24,955 bases of DNA from Elysia marginata (Eukaryota; Mollusca; Gastropoda; Plakobranchidae): contig BMAT01002291.1 in NCBI GenBank assembly GCA_019649035.1, positions 118,056 through 143,010 on the forward strand, written 5' to 3'. Below, one piece after another: positions 9,137-21,217 of this stretch. The notes below the pieces were generated by a model. It saw only the letters and a list, made by a program, of their open reading frames with translations, did not search any database and was not told the DNA's origin. Each line of letters starts with the position of its first letter. Position 1 is the stretch's first letter. Position numbers and translations under genes: made by a program.

Positions 9137-10103
9137 TACATGTACACATGTGTGTATACACTGTATGTGTCTCTTATGCTCAACATTGTCTTTTTTTTAT
9201 AATGCCAAATGTAGTAGGCGCAAATTTATAAGTGTAATTACGCTACTTTTTGCAGAAGTCTATGTTACCTACATTTCAATTGTTTGTATGGCCAATGCAT
9301 TTAAAGATATTGTGAGACAAATCAAATCCTTCGTCAGATTGCTTCTGGTAGTCAAGTGTAAATGAAAAGTTCTAAAAGAAAAAAAAAGCAGATGGAAACC
9401 TTATAATTACAATATATTTTGGGAATGGTAAAAAAATGATTAAAAGAGGATTCAAAAACTACAGAAAAACTCAGATTTATTTTACTTAGATTATTTTTTT
9501 CTCTATTACTAGAGTAAAAACCTCTCTCTCTTACATGATCCTTAATACAATAATAAACTTGGCGATTCTAGGAGTCAAAGATACCTAATTTTGCTCCATG
9601 ACCCTTTCTTATAAGTCTCACATGCTTTGGAGAAATGAACTTGCTAAGAGACAGAAGTAAAATCTTGTATAGGCCTCAGCACTGTATGAACTTTGACTTA
9701 AGAGAATCCAACGCCACCAACTTAACATATGAGTTCAAATCTCACAAAACCAAAGCGGGGAAAAAATAAACCTTGCTCTCAGAAAACTTCAAACTATGAG
9801 AAATTTGAATGATACAACATCCGTTTCGGAGGTTTCCTCTGTAATCAGACTACTGTACCATTTAGCAGCAGAGTGTTAATGCGTTGAGCATAACTTGAGC
9901 GCTTAACTGTATAAACAGTGTGTTTGAAGATTAGTGCTGACTATACTGTAGAGGATAGTTGAGATATTGTTGCTTAAAAAAAGGTTAATTGCTCTATGTA
10001 TTCTCTCGTGGGCTTTCTGCTTGTAATATCAACTGTGTACATTATGAAACTAATTATGAAATATTTCCTGTGGCCGCGATAACTATAAAGTATGTTTGTG
10101 TTT

Positions 10104-10128
10104 GGGCAGGGAGGGAGGGTAGGGGGGG
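10104..10128 (+). other. G-quadruplex motif
   Basis: Five G-runs of at least three bases are separated by loops of one or two bases (GGG-CA-GGG-A-GGG-A-GGG-TA-G7). This fits the canonical intramolecular quadruplex pattern with very short loops. It stands out in AT-rich DNA. On the ZGPAT sense strand it would be C-rich. Confidence 0.75.
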
Positions 10129-10888
10129 TGCATAGACATTAGATAGGCAGACATAAATTTAAAATTCATTTTCGCAGAGGTCAGACCGACTGACAGAAAG
10201 AAACACATGGAATATTGTATAAATAACATCACAAGTTTTGACTAGGGGTTCTTTCAGATCGTACTGCAAAAAGTAATTAGACTTAAGAGTTAAGCCTTGA
10301 GAGAGGTTTACTTAGATTTTTTAGAGCAGGTATTTAACCAGATACAGTTTACATTGTTTAAAACGAGAAATAAAAATAGTTTTAGATTTGAATAAGTACA
10401 TCTATAAAGGTCACATGCATTTAATGAACTTAACTGTTTAGTTTTTCAATGAAAGGCAAGACAAAATGTCCTAACTGGACTACTAAAGGCCAACGTACAT
10501 TGGTCAAAATGTCAACACTTTTGAGAGTAGCAAATGCAACAGGGGACTCATTTAACCTACTTGGAGAGTATTTCTACTCCTGAAATTTTCATACATTTTT
10601 CCTCAGAAGTATAAAAAGAAAGCAAAATTGATATTTATTAAGTCAGCGAGTCCACTGCACCTTGAGCCATCCGCAGGCTGGGCTAAAAAGTCAGGTGATC
10701 AGTTTTTCTATGCCTCGCTAAAACAGCATGTGTCAATTGCACCTGCAGGCTATGCTAACTGGCTTTGATTGAACGTCATCAGTGGAAGGGAAGATGGTGT
10801 AGGTCAACAGGTAGACAGCTATAAACTGGACTCCCAGTCTTAGCCTGTTGTAGGCCTGACTAAAAATGTGCAAGCAGAAAAATTGTGA

Positions 10889-10916
10889 AGCCTGACAACA
10901 AAGCCACTGTCAGGCT
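10889..10916. repeat. Perfect 9-bp hairpin
   Basis: AGCCTGACA at 10889-10897 and TGTCAGGCT at 10908-10916 are exact reverse complements around a 10-base loop. Related CAGGC/GCCTG words recur between 10670 and 10920, suggesting a decayed repeat. Confidence 0.7.
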
Positions 10917-12469
10917 AAAACTGCCTTACTTGTATAATAGCCCAGTCTGGGAACAGCTCGAACACACAGAGAGCCTGGCGTCTAATGAAATTGAATTTGT
11001 TCATCAATGAATTTTAGAACTAAAGCGTACCTGGCCGATCAAAACTATACTCTATATTTGACATGTGTACCTTTCTCATTTGAGCTTGATCTCAATTCAT
11101 GCCTAGCAATGCTGAACAATGCAACAAAACTTTGGTGATTCTAACAGTTTAACCTAATGTATTTTTGATGCGCTTGGCTTTTGGCTCAATACATGTATTG
11201 ATATCATTCCTGTTTCTCTATCATCTATGTATAATGGTAATTAGCTGTGTTGTGATTTTGGGCCTTTCATGTTTGATTCTATGCAAGCTTACTGCCTCCA
11301 GCTCAAATCCTAACTGAAAACGCCATACATTATCCTATGTAAAGAAGCAAATATTATGACATTATCTGAGCTGTTCTAGATTTCCTCATCATTTATACAT
11401 TATTTAAAATCATTTTTTTGTTCTTGTAGGAGTGCCAACATTGTAAAATTTATCTTACGAGATGAAAAAAAATGAAAAATATTAATATAATTTTACTTAA
11501 GATTACACATTAGTGTGAAATCAAGAAAGCAAAAAATACAACGTAGATTAAAATCCTGTGTGCACAATGCCAATCCTATAGGATACAGGTATATTTTGAA
11601 AACCTATGTGTGCTGATTTGTTGCTTTTTCAGTAAAAGCTCAATTTTTTTTTTTGGTTTTCCTCTCAAACTTAAGCTCTATCATTTACTGTGGTTAATTT
11701 GCCTCCTTGCCTTGAGTGTTAATGTTACTGTATACAATTTATAACAATGATTGGGTGGAAATTACCTGCAGATTCTGTTGCTATTGGTAAAAAAATAAGT
11801 TTCATAGTATGCAAAATCTATTATGTAGGCTACCTGCTTTTCTACATAAAATAATAAAAAAAAAAACCTGCTTTCATCCATCCAACAGGTTCTGTTTTTT
11901 TTAATGATATTGTCATTGTTTTATAACATTGCCTTGATATTTAGTAAGGTTGTTGTGTGTCAAATTTCATCATTCGACTGTTCTCTTACCATAAGTTTCT
12001 ACGTTAAGTTAGTGAAATACCGCGACAGGACTAAGGCGGTCCAAGATGCTGGATACAAATATTATACCTGGAAATGGGACTGTTTCAGGACTCCTCTCTT
12101 TTGTTTATAAAATTAAAAATGTGGGCTCACCAGAAAACTCTTCTATGGGTGAGGTAGTTAATCGAAATAACTGCGGAATATAAGCCTAAAAATTTACCAT
12201 TGCCCATGGGGAACTACTCTTAAAGAATTTTTTAAAGTTCATGGAACAGCCCCATACTGCCATGCCCGAAGCTTGTATGTATGTGGACTCTCTGTGGGTT
12301 TTGGGAGACATGCCGTACTGTACATTTCATAAGCGACCCAAAATATGTCAGAAGGTGCAATATTTCGATTCTATGACCCCAATATTATGAACAATAAAGT
12401 TTTACAAAACCATAAAATTTATCAGTCAAAAACACTTTTTCAGGGAAAAAAAAACAAAATTAGTCTTAC

Positions 12470-12581
12470 CTTTCTGATTTCCACTGTGTGCATCAAGTTT
12501 TTTGTTAAGAAATCCAAAAACACCCCAACTTGCTTTTGTTTCTCTTCTCTTCTCTCTCTCTGCTTCTTTCTTCTCAATAGC
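12470..12581 (-). CDS. ZGPAT: ZGPAT exon: basic helix and VFGFLNKKL block
   Basis: Acceptor TTTATTCCACAG, donor AAAG/GTAAGA. Encodes a Glu/Lys/Arg-rich helix followed by [15 protein letters not shown], matching the VFDFLNEKL block of human ZGPAT. It ends in phase 1, so at least one more coding exon must follow. Reading through the donor instead gives a short tail and a stop near 12426, a possible but unsupported alternative end. Confidence 0.9.
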
Positions 12582-15500
12582 CTGTGGAATAAATGCCAAT
12601 AAGTTCTGACAATCGAGATCAACACAACAGCGGCAACAACAACAGTATGAGAGGTAAAAATTAAAAACAAACACAATCAAAATCCAAACTAAAAAGAAGA
12701 GAAAGTAAAAAAAGGTATCTTGTTATTAAAAAATGTGGAATAAGTTGGAATAACATATAAATAAGTTTATGATATTTTTATCACCTTATCTACCCCAATA
12801 AAGATAGAGGCAGTTTTTAGATTATACAATAAATTCTGGAGTTTTCATGATTGTGTCTTCAATACTACAAATTCTACGGAAATTTTAGTAAGTCCCTTGA
12901 AGCCAAGGTTTTTTTAGAGCTAGGTCTCTTTAAAGTAATCCAAAACAAGTTAACTGAGAACAATGTTCACTATCATTATCAACCTTGTAATATAGAAAAA
13001 ATATACTTGTCAAACAAATTTGCAAAGTCCTGCAAAGTTCTGCAATACTATCATATTTTTCACCAATACCTGCATTGCTAATAAAGTGACTTACATACCA
13101 CAAAAAGTCCAAGACAAGACCCACCATTTGTTTCAGTTTTACTTCTAGTTCATTGAAAATAAGGTAGGGTTTAATAGGTTTGTTCTATAAGTAAATTTTC
13201 AAGGGTTTAAGGAGAAAAAAATCGAGTCTTCATATCAGTTTGTTGATTGCAAGGGTATGTTGGCACACCCTTTGTTTCAGTTTTATGTCTAGTTTATCGA
13301 AAATGCGGTAGGGTTTAATACGTTTGTCCTGCACTGGTAAAATTTTCAAGGGTTTATAGAAGAGAAAAATCCAGTCTTCATATTAGTTGGTTGATTGCAA
13401 GGGTTGGTTGGGTCTAACGTTGTACTTAATGTATCCTTATTATCTATGGCAATAAAAATACTGGCCATTCTCAGATTATAACAGAAACTTTAATAATAAT
13501 TTGTTGTTGAAAACCCATACCTTCTGCCTCTTCTCCATCTTCTTCATGGCGTTGAAAAGATCTGCATTTCCTGCCAACTCTTTCAGCTCCATGATTTTGT
13601 CAAGGGATTTACCTGAGCAAATGTTAAATATAACTAGTTAGACAGAGTAAATATTGGAGCCAGACACTGCACAATCAAATGATTGAAAGGTTTTAAATGT
13701 ATGGAATTAGCAGTGGAGAGAAGCTATGTTTGTCTCAGTGGTAAGGCGGTGGGTGCCAAAGCTACTATAAGTCTAAAGTTCGAATTATAGTAAAGGCAGA
13801 AATTTCGGGCATTTCAACTTAAAGCCTAGTTCTCTCCGCTGTTTCAATCATTTGGTTAGACAGAAGCAACAATGTACAGTACCATAATATATACGTTTGT
13901 ACATCCATTTGTCTACAGGTTTACAAAGGATAGTCTAGTTTGAGCTCACACCAAGAGAGGGGAACGAGGCAACCACAGTGAATCAGACGCAAGTCACTCA
14001 GACAAGGTTAAAGTCGGGCTATTTAATTGTTACATAGTCAACTTTTTTATCACCTTCAAACAAGCCAGACTTATGATCTTTTTTTTTCAATCTATTCAAG
14101 GGCAAAGCATACAGTTATAAAAAATATTAATAATTCAACATGTCAAAAGTCTGACTTGCACCTGTTTTAATCTGGTCGCATGACTCATGTTATTTATTAT
14201 TTTCTCAGAAGTAGTGCAAACATTTTTTTAATCTATTTTTCAACTTTGAGATTTCAATATTACTACGTGTTCCACTATACAACATGAACAATTGACAATG
14301 AAGAGAGATCCATTTGGAAAACATTTTTATGCAACATGTAAGAAGTTAGGCTAAGGTGAAAATTTGGAGACTTAAAGTGTTATATATATAAGAAGAAGGA
14401 AAATCATATACATGTATAATTATTAAAAACTCACATTGAATTTTCTCACAGACAAATTTTGATAAAATTTTTAGGAATCAAAATTGATTCTTGCAATGAA
14501 AGTAACTGTGCATCTATTAGCAGAGCTGTGCATATTGGGCAAAATTCTAATCAAATTCAAGCTGGGCTTTCCATGAAGATGGCTCTTCTAATGACTTAAT
14601 TGGTGACATATTCACCCAGTGGTAGAAATATGATTGGAACATATTCAGTTCCCCAAACTACTCCCATCCTCCTTCTGTGCTACTACTACAGTGGACCTAG
14701 TATCCAACTAACTTAGAAAGTCCTGTTTGTTTTCCCCTTTTTAAATCTTTAAATCTAACTATTGCAGAACAAACTGGTTTAGAATCCACCTCGTTTTCAA
14801 CAAAGTAGAAGTGAAACTGAAGCAAGGGTAGTTCTTTCCTTAGCCTACTTTGCTGTCATGTCAGTCCCTTTATAAGCAAATCACCTCTCACTTACGGAGG
14901 GAGAAAGAAGTCACAATACATTAGAAGCAGAGGAAAAAAGCTTGTTTTACAAAGCTTGCAAGTTTGTTCTATTCTTTCTATTTTTTAATTAGAATACACG
15001 AACAAGGTTGATAAATAGGGAAAGTTTTTTTTTCATTGTCTTGATTCAGGCTATTTTAAAGAGACCTTGCTTTCAACAAACATTAACTTTCACGAACTTT
15101 GTGAATTTATTCAAGTTTATTGGATTTCAGGTCCAGTGTAGCAGATTTGTCTATTGGGCCACATTCTAATTCCCTTCAAGACCTGCATTTGTGGTGAAGA
15201 TTATTTTAAAGAGTTTATCAATAGTGCACTTACCCTGTGGTAGAAGCATGATTGGAACGGGTTCGGCTCGCCCCTCTCCGCTACGCCCCAAGCCCTGTCC
15301 GTGGATGTAACCCATCTTTGCCATCAGTCGGGAACCAACACCCTAAAAAAATTGCAAGCCACAAAATTTTTGACAACTGGCATTCTTAGACCAACAAAAC
15401 ACACAATAAGTCAAGTCCACATAATTCAAACATGGATAATTGAAATACTTGCTTCACCACTTGACTGCGCCGCCTATGTGAGCCGATTGTGCTGCTGCCA

Positions 15501-18500
15501 CATTGGCCCAATGGGCTGTGTATCTACGCGGTACATGCTTGATAAACTAAGTTTCCTAGATGTTTAAGAAAATTCAAGATCCAGATCTAGATATAGTTTC
15601 TTCACATATACATCCTTAGTAAAAGCCTAAATCTTTTTACTGCAGGTCTTCTTAAAATTTTAGATGGAGATCTAGATAGGCCAGCTGCCTATCCACCTTT
15701 TAAAATTTTCTTGGCACAGAGCGGGGAAGTTTATGCAGTATTCAAGGGGTTAATAGGAACTATGTTCAGGTTCACCATTTTTCTTCTCTTTTGCATTTGG
15801 CAATTTGATATTTGGATAATTTAATGTTAAATTTTGTTTCCATAAAGTTAAAAAAAAACCCAGACCTGCCCACCTTAATTTGTACAAAAATGTTGCTAAC
15901 CCTTTTGTGTTCTATAATGTACGTTGTACGTCCTATTTGTCATGGCCGGATGCGGACACAACATATAAAACTTCCTCAAATCATCCGATTTTGCCATTTA
16001 CCTTGACACTTAGTCGAACAAAGAACACTGTTTTTTTTTTCATTTACCCCAAAGTTATTTTGAATCCAATTGTAGAATTGGAGTTCAGCAATGTTAAAAA
16101 TATATAAATAATCCCACTCTTAAATAAAAAATTGCATGGTCATGGCGATTGACAAAACCTATGTCACGAAGGGGTTTAAAGGCTTTTCAAATACAGAATT
16201 TCTTTATATATACAGATGAATTTTAGAATTTAAAGCTGAACATAGTTAGAAAACCCACTTTAAGAAAGCCTGCACTAAAAAAATAACATTTTTTCAAAAA
16301 GAAGAAGGTTTGAAACCAGATAAAATCTGAAAGAATCACCTCTCTGTAATTTTACTCAACTAAAACTGACTCATGAGAATAATCATCATTTGTGGGTAAT
16401 TTTTCCCACAAGGTTAAATGAAATTTTGACATTACCAGCAGCAAATCTGTTAAGAAATCTGACCTTTGTGTGCGCTTCCCAAGCGCCAAGTTTCTCCGTC
16501 GTCTGTGACGGTCTCCACAAGTACACAGGCAACCCATCATCACTATCTTCTTCATCATCATCTTTATTTTTCTTTTTTGATTCATGTTCTTTTGTATGAG
16601 ATGTATCCAGGGAACTGATAGATGCATCAGCATCCTCATCATCATCATCACTGTCATCATTTTCATCTTCATCTGTGAATGAATAAAAGAAGTTGTGATT
16701 ACCAGGAGTTGTTAGAAAACAAATCTTAATATGTCTCACATCCTTAATGAATCAGTCAGAAGTTGGAATTTAGAGACAATGCAATTTAGAAAGTCTATTT
16801 TTCTTCTAAATCAACAAAAGTTTCAAAACCTTCCCAAAAAAAAATAAACAATTTCTTAAATTTTGTTGTTGTTGTTTTAACCTTAGAAAAATTTCTTGTT
16901 CATAATGTCAATGGCTTTGAAGGCAAAATTGTGACATTGGACTCATTCACCCTGGACACAAAACATAGGTACTATGATCTTGACATTAACATCAGTAAGA
17001 TAAGGAGTCAGAGTGTCACAATTTTCACATCATAAGATGTGGAATGATATAATAACTTCCTCTTTTTCAAGTAGAGAAAAAGAGCAAGTACTAAAAAGCA
17101 AAAGCAGAAACGGTAATCCGTTTAAACCTTAATTAAAACAGAAAACCAGAACATTTCAGACCATTAAAAAAAAGACAAAAAAAATGGACAATAAAAAAAA
17201 AATCTAACATATGAAAGAGGAACATCAAAAATTTCTTAAAAGATGAAGACACAAAAAATCAGAAAAACAAGAATATCAAGATCCCTGAACAAAGCCTTGA
17301 TACATTGGGACAAAATAGGAAAATAAATAATTAGCCCATATACATATCAACACAATTATTGTCTTCCGTCACATGCACTCTTCATATTCTGTCTCTATTC
17401 CTGTCTTCTTCTCACCCACTCTGTCTTTATCCCTCAATAAAGTATGAAGGCTATGACAAAAAAGAAGAGGTTCAAAATGATGTTAACAAACTCAGACTTA
17501 AAAGTGAATCCAAGTTGCTGCCAGACGAACCTGTGATAGGCTTAACATGTTCCACCAGTACTGTCATTTCTCTCCCGCCAGAGTCAAACTTCACATTGAC
17601 CTGATGATCATCACAAATGTCCACTACCATTGCAGGGTACCATACCTCATCTGTTGACTTGGCTAGGCATCGGCAACCTTCACAGATTTTACTGCATAGA
17701 AAAAAAAGTTTAAAAGCTAAATTACATATTTTTTAAAATATGAATTGAGTATTTATGTGTTGACCTATAATTAGTTGGAACTCCTTGCAAATATTTGTGA
17801 AAAATTTCATTGCAATTGAGGCAAATATCCTTTTTACTGAAAAAAAGAATTTCAGTTTTGAAAAGAATAGTGATGGTAGTTTTTAGAAGTTGAGAAAAAC
17901 TTTTTATCTGAAAATACAAAATGTCATCAATTTTTAAAAATAACCATTACTGTTCTTTTCAAAATTTAAATTTAGATCTCTTCTTTCTGTGCAGTAACGC
18001 AAATATATTTTAAAACTGTTAAGGTGAAACTCCTGAAATCTTATTCTTCTGAAGCTGATTCAAACTAAAATGGTAAAGCTTGATAAAGCCAAGCACTAAA
18101 ATGAGAATGCAAAAAAAACCACACATTCCATCCTCCCTTCCCCACACAAACAAAAATTGTGTGTGATGGATATAGTAAAGTAATGATCTATAATAAAAAC
18201 TGCGCATATATTTAGGCCTTTTGAAAATGAAAAACCTTAACATTAATCGATCAAAAACATTCAAAGATGAAATCCAACGCAAAATTAAAATGAAAAAAAA
18301 GTAATACCCGGTTACAACCCTCAAAACATACACAGCCCAGTATAGATGTTTCAAAGATTGTGGAAACAAAATGTAAAATTCTTTGAAATATTGAAAAAAT
18401 TTTTTTAAAAGTATTAATAGAGTATAACAGGTTCGACTTATATAGGCTTGACTGAAGAAAAAAAATGAAGCGCCATCAAAATTAAATAGTTAAGTTTGAG

Positions 18501-21158
18501 TGAACAAAGACTGGTGTCTTCAACATTAATTGAGCTTTTAGTTTCACCTGTGGTCAGGCTCTTGGTATGGCCTCAGTTCAGACACAAGCACTGCTTGTCC
18601 GTGAGAGCGGCTGAGAACGGTAGATTTAAGAGAGAAAGAGAAAACACTTTAGTGGGTGTCCTGTTTTTGAGGTACTGACACTTCTGTCTACATAAACCAA
18701 ATATGCTCTATTATTTGATGTCAGTACAGTGGACCTCTTATCCACCAACCTTAAGCTCAAGGAACTCTTACATTTGTCGAACTCACCTAAAGTCCCGATT
18801 TTTTCTTTTCTTTGACCTTTATAAGTTTCCTTTCATTGAGCATTCTCATGTGGTAAAAAATCATTTTCAACAAACTAGAAATAAAACTAAAGTAGGTTTT
18901 TACTAAAACTTAGCCCATTTTTCTGGAATGTTATTCACTTGATCAGCCAAACAATTATCAGACAGACACAGAGAGAGGTTACAGTATATCAGAGCAAAAA
19001 AAAAACTTGCAGCACTGTTCCAGTTTGTTCTATTCTTCCTTTGTTTAAAATAGTTTAGAAGGTTAATGGATGATGTACAATTTTCTTCTTTTGCTCGTTT
19101 CGGGCTTCTGAAAGGAAGCCTTGCTTACAAGGACACTTGTCTTCCATGAACTTTCTTAATTTTCCTGGGAAGTTTGTTGGGTCTGATGTCCTCTGCAATG
19201 CACTTTGTTAAAGATTTGTACACTTCATCAAAATTTTAGAAACGAAAAAGAAAATAAGAAGTAATGGAAATGCTGCTATGCAAATTGAAGCATAGTTACA
19301 TTGCTCAATTACTCTAGTGAGTCTGTCAACTTTTCTCTTAATATACGCTGCTAAAGTCTATTCTGAAAAAAAAAGTAAAAATTTTGGGTTACAATTTATA
19401 ACTGTAACAGACTGCAGGCTAATCAAAAGTACAAAACCAAAATCACGTTTGACCAGCCTTGATCATTTCCATCTGTGGCAATGTTTCTTTCTAATTATAG
19501 TGCTTCCACATCTAAAAAGTGACTTCACTGAAATGATATTGATAATTAACGACAGTTGACAAATGAAAACAATAACCCTAAAGGAATAAAGATGTTACTG
19601 ACAATTTTTAAGTAACTGAAATTATGACTTTATCATTTTTTTTCTATTATTGTTACTATAGACTTAATCTTTATACTTCAATAATATTCATGTCTTAATT
19701 TTTATAATTATTAACGCTACAGTGATGATCCTTCCTGAAATCAAATAAAAGCAACTCAAAAAATAGCTTTTCGCATTTCATAGCAGAGCTAAAATCCAGT
19801 ACAACGTCCTTTAAAAAAAACGTCTTACCGACAACTTTCTTCAGAAAACCGACAACTGTCATTCATGTAGTAATTGCACGGCACCATAGATGGCTGGGTT
19901 GGGTTCAGAAAGATTACACGCACCTATGAAAAGAGTCACAAGTTTGAAAGTAATAGTAGGATTTCAAAATATAAAGTGTTTACTGAAATGATGAACAAGT
20001 AAACAAATGGCTGGTTTTAATGTTAGTTACCCCATTATATTTGAATACATCAATTTGAATAAGAAAAGTATTTATCATAATCCCTAATATGCATTTCACA
20101 GAAACTACAGGTAAGATTTAAAAATATAAAGTGTTTCCTGAAACAATGAACAAGTTAATAAACTTATTTATTGAATTATCATTATATATTTAAATAACAA
20201 GCCTATTATAGTAGTTCATAATGTGCATAATTTCATCGCTAAAACACCATCATATATTGAGAACTATACCATGAACTCGCTACTGTGAGACATCTCCGAC
20301 ACAGCGTCAATGGACCAAATCATGGCGTTGCCATAGTGATGACCGCCCCAGTCATTCTTTATTGGTGCTTGACATTTGGTGCCAATGAGGTGAGATAAGG
20401 AGGTATCAAAGTCATCATCCACATCATCATCATCATCACTGGTGCTGGAGTCTCCATTGTCATCATGATCTACATACTGATTATTATTTTTGTTCAGTCC
20501 AGGGGTTGTTTGTAATGAAGGTTTCGATAATGATGGACTCGGAGAAAGCTGGTGGTTTGAATAAGTGTCTTGTGGTGATGAAACCTCAGATATGGAGGCC
20601 TGCAAAATTTTAAAAAGAAGGTTTACAAAAATTAGTTCATGCTATTTTTTAATATCATGATTTGTAGTTTGTTGCAAATTATGAGTAAAACCATACAAAA
20701 AAGGCTGAATTTTTTCCCTTGTGCTTTCTATTCTTTGTGTGACCCAGTTTGATTAAATAATTAGATAACTTCTATTGTTAGTTCATGCAGTACGATACGA
20801 GATATGGACAAATAAATAATACCTAATTCTTATAATGTATTTGAGGTTATACATCCTTGACTGATTCTAGGTTTTAAAAGGTAGGTATACTGTGAGAGAA
20901 ATTAATGGAACATTAATAAATCCGCTGCTCCAGCAAGTCGCGAGGGAGCACTTCCCCATTCCCAGTCCATATGGGACTGTCCAGCGTCATCATGGGGCCG
21001 AAAATTGTAAGCCCAGTCTCAAGTTATAGTGACTTTATTAGTTGTTAATTCGCTATTCTATTCTAATGCACCGCTTAAATAAAGCAAAAAGTAAGAGATA
21101 TAATGAGGAGGGGATCAGAGATAGCGATAGAGGTGAAATTTAAGGGAAAGAGAGAGAA

Positions 21159-21217
<59 letters not shown>

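Larger units (their letters stand above)
9137..12469. other. ZGPAT: Non-coding AT-rich stretch that should contain the end of ZGPAT
   Basis: ZGPAT exons stop at 12470 with an open splice phase (1), so its terminal coding exon(s) should lie between here and the RING gene. I searched the minus strand for the expected coiled-coil ending and found no convincing match. The stretch also holds a G-quadruplex motif, a hairpin and a moderately GC-rich patch at about 10640-10990 of unknown nature. Short open frames here look random. Confidence 0.5.
13613..15233 (-). other. ZGPAT intron holding relic exon and transposon
   Basis: A 1621-base intron, donor GTAAGT. Besides the SINE candidate it contains a partial duplicate of the neighbouring G-patch exon and a TIR element, annotated separately. 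The rest is AT-rich and featureless. Confidence 0.85.

Noticed and set aside
9060-9365. 101-codon + strand open frame similar to the 67-codon frame at 21986-22189
   Set aside because: The similarity comes from both overlapping copies of the same short MITE, not from a shared gene.
9985-10042. Minus-strand segment reading ...EYIEQLTFF then stop, considered as the last ZGPAT exon
   Set aside because: Phase and ending are tempting, but the acceptor tract is poor and the expected coiled coil is absent; not enough to call.
16520-16670. ATC/TCATCA-rich + strand stretch, first seen as a trinucleotide microsatellite
   Set aside because: It is the antisense of the Asp/Glu-rich coding linker of ZGPAT.
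18019-18369. 116-codon minus-strand open frame rich in Tyr/Phe/Leu
   Set aside because: Lies wholly inside a ZGPAT intron in AT-rich DNA; looks membrane-like only because A/T-rich codons give hydrophobic residues.
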